A stretch of 64,000 bases of DNA, taken from NCBI RefSeq assembly GCF_037042905.1, contig NC_087251.1, positions 44,889,373 through 44,953,372 of the forward strand, written 5' to 3'. Within the stretch, counting starts at the first letter, position 1. Every line of letters begins with the position of its first letter. The translations under genes and the position numbers were made by a program. Positions 12,201-22,299 of this stretch are shown in pieces. The DNA is from Lytechinus pictus. Lineage: Eukaryota; Echinodermata; Echinoidea; Temnopleuroida; Toxopneustidae. The notes below the pieces were generated by a model. The model made no database searches. It had not been told where the DNA came from and was given only the letters and a program-made list of their open reading frames with translations.

Positions 12201-13177
12201 ATTTTAAAATCGACAAATTCAAAGAGAATGATCAGAAAATTTTAATTGAGAGAGACATTCCTTTGTGTGCTGACATATTTATTTTGGTGGGGGCAAATAT
12301 TTATGGAATCATCCCTGATTAATGAAGAAATGTATGCTTTACAAATGTTCTTCTAGCAAATTGTATCACATACCTTCATCTGAATTACATATCAGTGTTT
12401 ACTTGGCATATTAAAAGATTAGTTTGATTTTTCCCGACTTCATGACACAACTGAGGGTTTTTTTCACAAAGATTTAAGTGTGACTTAGTCGCATTTAGAT
12501 TTCAGTAGCATGCGGTTATATAAGACATCTCTGCACTGGACAGGTTGTGTGCACTACTGCATATCCATCCATCAGATTGCGTGTTAAGGCCCTGTCACAT
12601 CGTTCCGTGCTAGCCTTGCGGGTGATTGCCCACAACTCGCCCGCAATAATGTTTTGAGCATGTTCAAAACTTTTCTGCGTGCACTTTTGCATCTGAGTTG
12701 CGTGCGAGATACTGTCAATGCGGGCGACCTGCGGGTAACAAAAACAGGTACTCGCAAGTCACACGCAAGGCTTGCACGGAACAATGTGACTGGGCTTTTA
12801 GATAATGTGTGTGTTGGCGTTTAAGCAAGATACAATGTCTCACTTAACGTTATTGAAACACCCCTAGGGACCCGTAACACAAAGCTTAGCCAAGAATGAT
12901 AGTAGAACATTCTCTACGATTGACTGCATTAACTACAATGTACAATCAAACGTCAAAATCAAGCGTACAATTAATTGCTAAACTTTGTGTTACGGATCCG
13001 TGGAGTTCTAACAGGTTGTGCAGCAAATATATAGAAATCTTATTCATTAAGTCTGTCCTTTTTTTCTCTCTATCTTATTTGATTTGTATACCTGTAGGAG
13101 ACAAGACTGAACAATCAGAGTGTACAGAAGGATCAACTCAAGATGAACCTGACAAGAAGAAACCAAGGATACAATGA
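8707..13177 (+). CDS. TRMT5: tRNA (guanine37-N1)-methyltransferase, complete three-exon gene
   Basis: Joins 8707-9280, 11196-11978 and 13098-13177 into 478 residues; human TRMT5 is 509. The enzyme transfers a methyl group from S-adenosylmethionine to N1 of G37, next to the anticodon, which keeps the reading frame during translation. The N-terminal domain has GFSRIGHIMHLNLR near 170-183. The SAM-binding start DMFAGVGPF is at 273-281, the acidic loop FANDLNPES at 293-301, the catalytic NLPA motif at 354-357, and APNKEMMCISF near the C-terminus; all are intact. Splice sites are G|GTAAGA with TTCAG and AAG|GTAAGT with TGTAG, both in phase 1. The last exon gives only a hydrophilic Lys/Glu-rich tail. 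An in-frame TGA lies at 8692. The first 30 residues are rich in Arg/Lys/Leu with no acid except Asp12, as in mitochondrial presequences; a second Met at residue 31 (8797) could give a cytosolic or nuclear form. An AG at 8672-8673 may be the acceptor of a 5' untranslated exon. Confidence 0.95.
9281..11195 (+). other. TRMT5 intron 1
   Basis: AT-rich 1.9-kb intron. It contains the second copy of the GAGTTATCAGAGATGGCTCG repeat near 9893-9955; no other repeat was recognised. Confidence 0.85.
11196..11978 (+). CDS. TRMT5: TRMT5 exon 2 (catalytic)
   Basis: Codes residues 192-452 and part of 453, including all SAM-binding motifs and NLPA. Acceptor TAATTCAG, donor GAAG|GTAAGT. Confidence 0.95.
12584..12800. 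mobile_element. Harbinger-like MITE in TRMT5 intron 2
   Basis: TTA|AGGCCCTGTCACAT at the left and ATGTGACTGGGCTT|TTA at the right form terminal inverted repeats, extended inward by CTTGCGGGTGA / CACGCAAGGC words. The TTA at both edges fits the 3-bp TWA target duplication of PIF/Harbinger elements. Confidence 0.7.
12869..13000. mobile_element. Short hairpin element in TRMT5 intron 2
   Basis: CCGTAACACAAAGCTTAGC near 12872 pairs with GCTAAACTTTGTGTTACGG near 12977-12995. It ends about 100 bp before exon 3. No coding content. Confidence 0.65.
13098..13177 (+). CDS. TRMT5: TRMT5 exon 3 (C-terminal tail and stop)
   Basis: Acceptor CCTGTAG. Codes the hydrophilic tail DKTEQSE...KKKPRIQ and the stop. 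The weakest exon by similarity because the family tail is poorly conserved, but phase and position fit and the human tail is also basic. Confidence 0.85.
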
Positions 13178-13363
13178 AATTTACTATTAAGGAATATATT
13201 TTTAGCAAGGATTTTATTCTCTTTAAGTTTTATTTTTCACAGTAGTGCCTACCTCAAATTGCTGTCACACTAATTTCTTACAAGGTAATTAATTGCTTTG
13301 TTTGCTACCCCAACCAGATTTTTTTTAAAGTATGACAGGAAATCATATTAGTGTTACTAGCCT

Positions 13364-13540
13364 GGTGGGTGTTTCATAAAGCTGGTTGTTATTTACAAGC
13401 AACTTTATGGATGACTGGTGACCCTTCTTAGGAAATATATCAACACCAATGGAAATCTGGTGTGTACCATGAAGCACAAGAAAGGATCGAGCATTTGGAA
13501 GGCTGCTTGAAACTTATGAACAGTTTGTGAAACACCCACC
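13364..13540. mobile_element. Hairpin MITE, GGTGGGTGTTTCATAAAGCT family, copy 1
   Basis: Starts GGTGGGTGTTTCATAAAGCT and ends with the near-complement TGTGAAACACCCACC. Other copies are at 20651-21532 (interrupted), 27561-27735 and 63059-63206, with a half copy near 61107. Confidence 0.75.
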
Positions 13541-13682
13541 TAAACTACTCTATTTTTTACTCCTTGTAAAGATACATGTATGCCCATTACTTGGGAAGAT
13601 ATCCAGTGGGTAGACTTGTGAAATCTGTCCATGGTATGTATATCGAGGCATCCATGATACATTGCATTACCATATTGTTATT

Positions 13683-14205
13683 GGCCCGTATTCTGAAGTC
13701 GGGTTTAACTGAAAATCAGGTTTAAAGTTGTGGCCTAAATATGGATAGCCAATTGTTACATAAATCACTTACGGTAGAGATATCATATTTCAGCTCATTT
13801 TGCTCTTAAATTGAATTGAATTGAATTGAATTGAATTGAATTTATTCAAACCAGTCAAAGGAGATCAAAATACAAACAAAATAAATGGTTACATTATAAA
13901 GAACTAAAACAAATGACATGTTTGGGACCCCAAAGAAGCACAGCTTGTAATCAGGGGCCCCTGCATAAGATATTTTACTCAAACATGGAATAACTATGAG
14001 AATAAGAAGAAAAAAAAAAAATCATTCATAATTACCTAGGAAGAATAAATAGATAATTGTCTTTACCATCGATGAATCAGGAAAGAGCACATTAAACATA
14101 AGAAACATACAACTTAATATTAAACTTTGACACTTTTGGTTTCCCATAATTTTAGCACAGAGTTAGACCATGGTCTAAGTTAAACCTGACTTTAGAATAC
14201 GGGCC
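13683..14205. mobile_element. MITE, GGCCCGTATTCTGAAGTC family, copy 1 (interrupted)
   Basis: Left end GGCCCGTATTCTGAAGTCGG, right end TTTAGAATACGGGCC. Other copies are at 22009-22299 and 31274-31585, about 300 bp long. This copy is longer because a segment starting with a (TTGAA)n-type tract at 13806-13842 sits inside it, probably a LINE or SINE tail. Confidence 0.75.
13806..13842. repeat. (GAATT)n minisatellite
   Basis: About seven tandem units of TTGAA. A related tract (CAATT)n lies at about 15557-15575 at the end of the LINE ORF1 element, so this may be a LINE 3' tail. Confidence 0.85.
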
Positions 14206-14514
14206 ATTGTATTTAATGTACAGTTATTCAAAGAAAGCAGCTCTGGTCAAGTATCTGTATTGGGTGTGGAGTACATATCCTGTATTTTTTTTAATACATT
14301 CTGTACCAGATAAAAAATGATAAGTCAATATCCGAAACATTGACAAGTTCTTAGTTATATTGTGTCTTACCCACTTGCAAAAATAACTGTATATAATGCG
14401 ATCTCCGCTGCCACGCAACAGAATTCTATCCATTGCTCATTGTGCTAAATCTATCATCGAATGTAACATCCCATTTCATTTCTTCTCGTGCAACCATCAT
14501 TGGCAATATGCAGG

Positions 14515-14640
14515 CATTGGCGGCGGAAGCCAAAAATTTAGGGGAGACCACCAAAAATTTTTGACAAGCAAAAAAAAAAAAAAAGTTATCAACAAGAAAT
14601 TTAGGAGGGGATCGTCCCCCACCGCTGCCTATGTATGCAG
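14515..14640. mobile_element. Small inverted-repeat element with G/C-tract and A-run
   Basis: GCAGGCATTGGCGGCGG... near 14510 and ...CACCGCTGCCTATGTATGCA near 14618-14638 face each other around a 14-base A-run. It resembles the GTGGCG-ended elements at 33.8-38.1 kb. Confidence 0.45.
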
Positions 14641-14819
14641 GTCTCTCAAGTTCATCTATCATTGGTTGCCATTACAGCAACGCGTGCATAGTTATGTGTT
14701 ATAAAAGAGTTATACAAGCACACTTTAATGCTTGACCTACATAACCAATGTCCTTTATGTAATCCTGATCACTTTGTGGCCATATATTTCAGTATCCATA
14801 CAGGAAATCAGGTACCCTC

Positions 14820-15520
14820 AACCACTATCCCTGCATCTTTCTAGGGGTAGCCCTCTGGTTACATCATCCGCGGGGTTCAGGTCGGATCTGACATTTTGCT
14901 TCTGTTTCCGATCAGACATTTCTCTTATAGTCGTCGCCCTATTTGCTTGAAAGGTTCAAAACTGCATGCCCTCATTGTTAAAGTAATGATACACGATAGA
15001 GCTGTCAGTCCTAGACACTGACTTGTGTAGTTGGAGATGCGTAGTTACAGCTAGGCGAGCGGCCATTATTTTCAGCCGTAGGAGTGTCCCCTTCTGAGAG
15101 GGGCAGGACTAGCTGTCTCAATATTACAGGAAACTTCTCCCTGTCTCATTTCCTTACAAATTTCTCCAAGGCATCACTAAAGTGGTGAAGCTGATATTTC
15201 TTCATAAGTCTCAAGTCATATATGATCTGTAACACCTGCTAACTCTGACATCTTGCACAACTCATTTGCCATTGATTCCATCTGTCCTGACAGAATACCA
15301 AATGGTACAGGTTCATCCCATCAAAGCTTCATAGTAGCAAGATCTCCAACGAAAATCTTCGCTTTCAGTAAAAATGGAGCAGCGAACCCGTATGGGTCGT
15401 ACCAAGGAGCTTCATCGTACATTGATGCAATTCCACTCAAATGACCTCGGCGGGTCAAGGGCTTATTCCTGTGTACTGTGCAGTGAGTTATGAGGTCCGT
15501 CTCTGTATGCCATTATATAA
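14820..15520 (-). pseudogene. BEL/Pao pol remnant: RT C-terminus and RNase H
   Basis: Two blocks, in more than one frame on the minus strand, are recognisable. From about 15475 to 15200 there are words such as DPYGFAAPFLLKAK and a Trp-Asp-Glu-Pro stretch, which match the region after the palm of BEL/Pao reverse transcriptases. From about 15130 to 14830 there are words such as AARLAVTTH, TTIREMS and LNPADDVTRGL, which match BEL/Pao RNase H. Stops and frameshifts make it non-functional. It is separated from the RT core at 16.3-16.5 kb by the LINE insertion. Confidence 0.75.
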
Positions 15521-15544
15521 GAAGAGGATCTTATTCAAATCTAA

Positions 15545-16306
15545 ACCCTTTCAATTTTCAATTCAATTCAATTGTTTAATTTTCCACTTTCAATTTCAAT
15601 TTCATATTTACAATTATGACACAATTTACATAGTAACATATAATCACATTTGAAGTATATTAAGAAATTGATAACATTATAACATTACAATAGACAATTA
15701 TCAAATTGAAAGGGAGGGAGGGCCATAGACAAAATAATATTTACTTAATCTTGGCCATGTCTTCTCAAGAATGAATAATGATAGGAGATGCCTTATCTTC
15801 CTTCCTCAGGTATATCTTTCCATTATATGTCCGAAGGAACTTGAAGCCGGCCTTCTTCCTTTCCACGTTCACTTCTCCCAAAAGAGCTTGAGTTGCAGGG
15901 ATCAGATTTTTATTGATGAAGATCTTTCCAGCCGGTGCTCCATGGATTCCAACATCCTTCGTCGAAACGCTTCTCATCGGTTGCCTTCCTTCGTACACTT
16001 CATTCCAAAATCGGCGATTCGTAAATCTCATGATGATGGGTCTCGCACCTCGTCGATCTTTAGGGGAACCAATGCGATGGGCGATTTCGATGTCTTCATG
16101 ATCATCTGATCCACCTTTTGTGCCACCTTGCGTGCTATCTCCTCCGGATTTTCATCCTTCTGCTCCGGAATTCCCGCTATCTCGAGATTCTCCCTGCGAT
16201 GATACTGGTTCAGGTCTCGAACTTCTCCACTCAAGTCGCCAACTCTCTCCTCCATATTTCTGTTCTTTGCTTTCAACTCCTTATTCTCATTTTGCAGCAT
16301 CTCCAC
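15545..16306 (-). mobile_element. LINE ORF1-type element, 5'-truncated, inserted in BEL/Pao pol
   Basis: From 16306 to about 16110 the minus strand codes a coiled-coil stretch and then RRENLEIAGIPE, the RRM-linker signature of L1/CR1-type ORF1 proteins (RR.NL.I.G.PE). A frameshift near 16105 moves to the frame with IEIAHRIGSP, RPIIMRFTNRRF and, further on, KIFINKNLIPATQALL and KIYLRKED, the ORF1 C-terminal domain, ending at a stop at 15765. Beyond it comes a 3' tail of about 220 bp ending in CAATT repeats (minus: AATTG). There is no ORF2, so it is either an ORF1-only (HAL1-like) element or an internally deleted LINE. Confidence 0.7.
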
Positions 16307-16545
16307 CGTAACCCTTCACTGGCTTGCTTCTCTCTTGCTCTGGAATGGAATGAAAGACTTCAGTGTCGTTGCTTGGCCATTTAGTAAGTTTGAACCCTCC
16401 CTTTTCAAGGATACTCCTCAATTCTGGGACAAGTCTTATGGCATCGGACTTACAGGATACGAGACAGTCGTCCACATAAAAATTATGCAGGACTGCCTAA
16501 CTGTGTCAGCACTGTTCTCAGCTTCGTGATCCTCAGCAGTCCTTT
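16307..16545 (-). pseudogene. BEL/Pao reverse transcriptase core fragment
   Basis: The minus strand codes FYVDDCLVS, the RT catalytic YVDD box, followed by AIRLVPELRSILEKGGFKLTKW, a typical continuation in BEL/Pao elements. It is cut off by the LINE insertion at 16306 and passes into other sequence above about 16545. Confidence 0.8.
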
Positions 16546-16566
16546 TTAAGGTGAAACTACAAATGG

Positions 16567-17256
16567 CTAGTTAAGTCTCCTGAAGGCCACCACAAATACA
16601 TCGTCCAAAGAAAGTCCAACGGTTCCTATGTCGGTACTAATCAGATGGGTTACAAAATGTTTTTCTTTTTTCTTAGTAGCATCCATATGAGAAGTGATAG
16701 GCTGCACACTGCTGGTAATAGACTGGTACGCTGCATACTTCGCAAGCATTCCTTGCTCAGTAGCTATGTACCTTATGATAGCATGTTTTGAGAGATGATC
16801 TAGCTTTATCTTGGCGACTTTATCAACAACAGTTCTTATTATCTGTTACGCTTTGGACGACCCCACCCCCATCCTGAGTAAATCATAAACAACTAAATGA
16901 ATATCATTGGAGTAGCGACCCTTTTCAATTATTTGAATTGGATTTTTCTCACTTTCCATGATTTTGTCAACATTATATTCCAACTCTGCAATTATTTTAT
17001 TCTGATCCTTTTTTTTTTCTTTAATTTTCTTATTTTTCTTTAACCATCCTGATTATCTTCCAATTTCTGAATATAGGATCTCAACTTTTCCTTCAAGTTT
17101 TTCTTCTCTCTTTTCTTCTTTTGCTTCAAGTCCTTCGACTTGATCTTGCAAGAGCTGCATATACACAAACCAACTGCTTCCTCTCTGAACCCCAGAAGGA
17201 CACCCAGCAGTCAAGTCTGGACCCTGAAGCGCAATATCATTCAAAGACTTGCCCAT
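16567..17256 (-). pseudogene. Unrecognised transposase-like reading frame with two stop codons
   Basis: One minus-strand frame stays open over about 230 codons apart from TAA at 17053-17055 and a second TAA near 16855. It starts with a Glu/Lys-rich coiled coil (LEAKEEKREEKLEGK, then a Lys-rich segment), then a block with VYDLLRMGVGSSK, IIRTVVDKVAKIKLD and a conserved-looking SHMDATKKKEKHFVTH. That layout, and its place between transposon fragments, suggests a transposon protein, but I cannot name the superfamily. The frame ends at 16567, next to the BEL/Pao RT piece. Confidence 0.5.
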
Positions 17257-17640
17257 ATATTTGTAGCACAGTTAGAGACTCTTCTTGTTTTGTCCTGCTT
17301 CTTGTCACTCATCATTGGGAAATATGGTAAATACCAACCGTAGTTGCCGTATTTACCTCGACTTCCACCTCCTGAGCATAACCCTCTTCCAGAGTGAATG
17401 CATCTCCTGGGTGTAGTTGTGATGCAGCCTCTTATCCCTCGGCAGTCTTTTTCTTTGGTGACTCTAACCTCTTAACAGCATATCATAATTGTCTGGAAGA
17501 GCTGGCTGGCTCTGCCTCATGTGAATTGGCAACTGGCCTTGGTTCATCTGGATGCTGTCATTCCAAATCTTGATTGTTATTGTTCACTGACAATGATTTT
17601 GAGTCGTCATTTACTATGTAGAACATCAGATGACTCAATG

Positions 17641-17860
17641 GCCCGAATTCTCGAAGGGCGGCTAACTTAGCCCATGGGCTAAATCGCGTCATTTGACATC
17701 ATTTAGCCCACCGTGCTAAATTTTGCATTTCTCGAAGCTCGGCTAAGTTAGCCCGGGCTAAATCATGGGCTAAATCGCGTCATTTGACGTCACAAATTTA
17801 GCCACCCCTTTGGCCAGGGGCTAAATCGTGGGCTAAGTTAGCCCGCCGACTTTGACCAAT
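17641..17860. mobile_element. Terminal region of a Harbinger-like element (TTAGCCC repeats)
   Basis: Dense short repeats of GGCTAAGTTAGCCC / GGGCTAAATCGCGTCATTTG in both orientations start at CCCGAATTCTCGAAGGGCGG. They lie just beyond the stop of the Myb/SANT frame. The opposite terminus was not found; a SINE tail lies beyond the start of the frame. Confidence 0.55.
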
Positions 17861-17960
17861 CAGATAACAGAATTGTAGTAATTTCTCTTCACGAGAAATT
17901 GCCGCCAAAAAAGTGCTTGTAAAAGTGTTGTATTTCCTCTTGCCAAAATATCTAAAGCAG

Positions 17961-18305
17961 TCATCGCCTGATTATTTGTTCCAAAGTCATCCTTGTTGAC
18001 TCGCTCAGCTGTGGAGGAGGCCCACCCCCAGTTTTTTTACTGCTCCTCCTCCACTCGCCATACTCTTTTTTGGCGGTGACCCGCATCTTTTTCCACTTCT
18101 CTTTTATTTGAGGAAGAGTATACTTTTGTCCGAACTTCAGCTCGAAACTGGCTCTCACTGCCTCCCACGCTGCTGTTCTCTTTCTGTTCGTATGAATGTC
18201 CATACATTTATTTGCCAATATCGCAGCATTGTCATGGGCAGGTTCGAGAAGGTAGTTGATTTCCGCCAATTGCCAGTTGGCACATCTAACTTTATTACCC
18301 TCCAT
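17961..18305 (-). CDS. Myb/SANT-like DNA-binding protein of a Harbinger-type element
   Basis: The frame is intact over 114 codons. It has the tri-helical Myb/SANT-like layout: NWQLAEINYLL (helix 1), a linker with CMDIHTNRKRTAAWEAVRASF (helix 2), then LPQIKEKWKKMRVTAKKEY (recognition helix), followed by the KTGGGPPP motif typical of the SANT proteins that accompany PIF/Harbinger transposases and of their domesticated relatives. It is short compared with complete family members, which usually have a C-terminal region beyond this domain, so it may be truncated or one exon. The flanking TTAGCCC-rich terminus supports a transposon origin. Whether it is expressed cannot be told from sequence. Confidence 0.65.
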   Translation of the reverse strand: MEGNKVRCANWQLAEINYLLEPAHDNAAILANKCMDIHTNRKRTAAWEAVRASFELKFGQKYTLPQIKEKWKKMRVTAKKEYGEWRRSSKKTGGGPPPQLSESTRMTLEQIIRR

Positions 18306-18334
18306 TTTGCTGCTATGTGGGTACTAATAATTGT

Positions 18335-18412
18335 GAAGCGCTTTCAACAGTCGTAGATTGATAAAGCGCTATATAAATGCCAATTATTATTATTATTATT
18401 AATATTATTTCT
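18335..18412 (+). mobile_element. SINE 3' tail with (ATT)n
   Basis: GAAGCGCTTTCAACAG, then AAAGCGCTATATAAATGCC and (ATT)n: the usual end of the tRNA-SINEs of this genome. No tRNA head precedes it. Confidence 0.7.
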
Positions 18413-18763
18413 AGCACTTACAGTGTTATCTCCTTAGGCAGCATACATGAAGGTACCTGGGGGTCCCCCAGTGCATTTACATGTATTACCTAAGGTTGAA
18501 TGCCATTGCAGCAACAAGTGCCGAGTTATGTGTGATAAGAAAAATGTTTGTTTCCACTTTGGCAATTATTCTACTTACAGAAGGGAAACTTAAACTGAGT
18601 CTACTGTTTTCTGTACAGACCTTTTATAGTTAGAAAACTTTGACTGTTGATCAAAAATAGATGGCCAATTCTTTCAAAATATGTCCTCTATGTATTTTCA
18701 CACATAGTTAGATATTACTTGAATAATAATGTTTATTTATTCCCCACATCCACTTATTTTTCA

Positions 18764-19070
18764 CAGTTCTTTTTCCAGTGGAAAGACCATTTGTTGACAA
18801 GGATGAATTGGTTCATATTATAAAGACTAGTGCAGAAGAAGTCCTTCCACTTCTCTCTAGACTCAGTTCGACAAGTTGTGTGTGATGTTCTTCCATCTAT
18901 AGAATGTCAAGAAATCTTGTTGAAAGATGTTTTGAGGATGTTTGACCAGACAGTTAATAGTGTAGGGGATCATCTCAAGGTCCTACTTTCTCAGAAGATT
19001 ACATCCAATCAGTACAGGATGATCTGTATGACCAGCTTGATTCCTTGAATCTTTAGTCACTAAGAAACTA
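18764..19070 (+). pseudogene. Possible decayed coding fragment, unidentified
   Basis: After an acceptor-like TTTTTCCAG at 18769-18777 there is an open stretch with ERPFVDKDELVHIIK and AEEVLPLLSRLS, then one frame change to CDVLPSIECQEILLKDVLR. Composition looks protein-like but I recognise no family, and the frame change argues against a working gene. Confidence 0.3.
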
Positions 19071-19134
19071 CCATCCATTTCTTGACTATTGATGACCACT
19101 GGCATTTTGAGATATCCTTCTATCCCTATCCCAT

Positions 19135-19485
19135 TCATGAATAAACTGTTAATTTCAAGTCATGTAGTTTGTCCTTCAATTGAGAATGATAGATGGATGA
19201 CGGAATAATTGAAATCTCTCCACCAGTATCTAGCACACATCCTAACTGTACACCAGCAATCTGTACCGTGCCTCTTGGGCGAGGTGATTCCAACCTACGG
19301 GCCAACTCATCCAAAGAAGTACATGTATCCATCTTTCTGACTTGTGCTGTAGAATTTTCAGTTCTAATAGGATAGGCAACTGGACAATCCTTCCTCAAAT
19401 GCCTTCTTCCCTCACACCTATAACAAAGGGATGGCTCAGTACAGTTAGATTTGATATGCCCCTTTTGTCCGCAATTGTAACGCAC
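19135..19485 (-). pseudogene. BEL/Pao gag zinc knuckles and aspartic protease remnant
   Basis: The minus strand codes two CCHC-type knuckles: the first has lost its leading Cys (RYNCGQKGHIKSNC), the second is intact (CYRCEGRRHLRKDC). About 60 residues later comes VQLGCVLDTGGEISIIPSS, a retropepsin core with the active-site Asp-Thr-Gly. Gag-to-protease order and minus orientation fit the pol pieces at 16.5 and 15 kb. No LTRs were recognised at either side. Non-functional. Confidence 0.75.
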
Positions 19486-20650
19486 TATGTCAGTTTCTGT
19501 TGTGATTGCAGCTGCTTCACAGATTCTACCAGCAAAGCGACTTGTTGCGACAACTATGCGAGACCACTTTGCAACTCATGGGCTTTGTGATTGTTTGCGG
19601 CTTTTCTTCAACTGAAACACTCGTACTCCCTTCCTCTTTACTCCTCCATCTTCATCTCTATAAAAAAAATTAAAAACTTGTGATCTCATTTCAAGGAATG
19701 TCACTCCTGCGCAGCTCCCTCTTAACCCATGGCTCCTTCACTCCTCGCATCACTTATACTTGAGTCTTGGTATGTCTTGGTATAACAATGTCTGAATCTG
19801 AATAGTTAGTTGAGTCAGCAAAATGTAGCTTGATGACACATCCACGATAACTTGATGGAAAGAGTAGTGCACTGTGTGTGGAATGACTTATTGGAGCTGG
19901 TTTATTTTTATTTTTTTATTTAAATGTTTCAATTGAAGGGCTATTATGGTATTCACAAAGAAAGAATCATGAAAAACCTGGGCCTCATGGCAAACCTGGT
20001 GGATTATTTGGTTGTTCCCCTTGTAGATCTTGTATTCTGATGGGCGAACTCATTTATTTAAATATTGGCCAGTCTGTAATTCATCTCATATAGCATGCAG
20101 AGTCTAAGGTTCCTTCTTTTTGTCTGAAGAGATTCCCAGCCAAGATCCCTAAGTACTTTAGTGACAGAGCCCTCTCCCATTTACGAGATGCCAGTGCGAA
20201 ATCTGGCGGCTGGTCGTTTTAACTCTTGAGAAAGGTCTCCAACGACCATTTTAATTAATACCCTTAATTATTATAGCAAGAATCTTGTATCATCAGGGTG
20301 GCAACAATATAGGACTGTAAAGATGTGGGAACCATGAGGCCAGTTGCGTAAATGTTACTCTTATGGCAGATTAGCCTTCCAATGCATGGTTACCATGGCA
20401 TCAATGCTGAACAGTCAATCAAAATCAAGGATTTCAGATAAGATTACATTGTCACTGTAATAATAACTTTTATGCCACAGTTCCCTAGGGTTGTATTATG
20501 GGGGTGTTGCAAGAAAGTTGAGTTGCAGTGTATCGCAAATGAACTACAAATTTGTATTCAATCAGAAGAGTTTCACTTGGTTTTGGGAGTTGCGCTCGAT
20601 TCGTTTCTTGCATCGCCCGATTAGTATATGTAAAACCATCATTAGGTGAC

Positions 20651-21532
20651 GTGGGGGTCATTTCATAAAACTGTTCGTAAGTTATGCACAACTTTATGCT
20701 CAACTAATGACCCTTTCTTGTGCTGAAGAAGATACCCAAAGTTTTTACTGTTTTATCATAATGGGATCGCATTCTCTATAACCCTAATCAAACTTTAAAA
20801 AAAAACTATTCAGAAGCTTGTTAAAGAGAAATCTAAAGGACAAGTATACCAAAAAAAATGTTGTCTTGGATAAGAAGGGAAAATCAAGCAAGCATAACAC
20901 TGAAAATTTCATCAAAATCGGATGTAAAATAAGAAAGTTATGACATTCTAAAATTCGCTGAATTTCACAAAACGGTTATATTCACATCCTAGGACAGTAC
21001 GTAAATGAGGAGACTGATGACATCCACTCACTATTTCTTTTGTATTTTATTATATGAAATATTCTAATTTTCTCTTCATTGCTATGTGAAATAAAGTTTG
21101 ATTCCTTCCTGAACATGTGGAATTACCACTGCTTTAACATTTTGTGGTTCAAACATGAGGGTCCTTATAGTCAAATCTGTAAAAATTGAAATATTGTATA
21201 ATTCCAAGAATAAAAACAAAAGAAATAGTGAGTGAGGGACTTCATCGACTGTCTCATTTGCATATCACTGTCTTTTGCATATAACTGTTTTGTGAAAAAT
21301 AAGCAAAACTTTAAAATGTCATAACTTTAATACATCCAATTTCAATGAAATTTTCAGTGTTATACTTGTTTGATTTTTCTCTATTTATTCAAATCAACTT
21401 TTTTCTTGGGGGCATTTACCTTTAATATACAGAGAATAGCTTTTAAATGTATCTGATAAATCAAAGTAATTGAAGGTCAGTAGTGAATATATAGTAATGC
21501 ATAACCTCGGACAGCTTTACGAAACACCCACT
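20651..21532. mobile_element. GGTGGGTGTTTCATAAAGCT-family MITE split by a palindromic element
   Basis: Left part GTGGGGGTCATTTCATAAA at 20651 and right part ACAGCTTTACGAAACACCCA ending 21532 are the two ends of one hairpin MITE; the ~590-bp TTAAAGG-type palindrome at 20833-21424 lies between them. The nesting dates the palindrome as younger. Confidence 0.7.
20833..21424. mobile_element. Palindromic TTAAAGG element, family 1, copy A
   Basis: Left end CTAAAGGACAAGTATACC, right end complementary in outline (GGGCATTTACCTTTAA). Inner arms hold AAGAAAGTTATGACATT, ACAAAACGGTTATATTCACA and their complements. About 590 bp, no coding frame. Confidence 0.8.
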
Positions 21533-22008
21533 AGTCTCGTAAATGAGTTGGATTGGAACCAATCAATCTTAACTTAAATAGAAATTGATATGAATCGCCT
21601 ACAATAGACGGGTGAAATATGAAAAGTTTTTCATATATATTTTATATACTGAGTAATTCATGGTGGTGTTATTTTCACTTATTTTTGCAAATTTCATGAC
21701 TGAAAAATCCACAAAATAATTGTTCCCATTATACATACATACCTATAAAAGAATCTTATAAATTTCCTGTCTAAAAGCAAATTGATAACATGTTTGCAAA
21801 ATATATGGCACTTATACAGTTCATATCCTGGAACACAAGTGTATTTTTGCCATTATATGGTCTTGAAATTTGCAGAAAATATATAATACTACTGCAAAAT
21901 ATCAAACATATACATATATAGTTACTATTTCCAGCATCACTTTCTAAAGTTAAATGGAATGTTAAGTTTTTTTTTTTTCATGATTAGTACCAAGATGAGA
22001 AACACAGT

Positions 22009-22299
22009 GGCCCACATTCTGAACTGGGTTTTATTGTTGTGGTTTATCTATGGATAGCCAATTGTGATGAGTTTTTCTGACAGTTACAAGTTCAATTTGT
22101 CAGCTCATTTGATGCTCAAAATCCTCAAATCATTCATAACTGACTGGGAATAATTACTGGAATAGTTTCCTTCATCATGGAAACCCAAGGACAAGCCAAG
22201 TAAAGAGAGAAAACAATGCAAATTCAATTTTGAAATGTTTGGCTTCCCATAAGTCTAACACAGGGTGAGACTATTAAACTAGATTTCAGAATATGGGTC
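22009..22299. mobile_element. MITE, GGCCCGTATTCTGAAGTC family, copy 2
   Basis: Left GGCCCACATTCTGAACTGGG, right ATTTCAGAATATGGGTC; arms share GTTTATCTATGGATAGCCA with the other copies. More diverged than copies 1 and 3. Confidence 0.65.

Noticed and set aside
14820-19500. Complete BEL/Pao element with LTRs
   Set aside because: I found coding remnants only; no pair of long terminal repeats could be matched at the edges.
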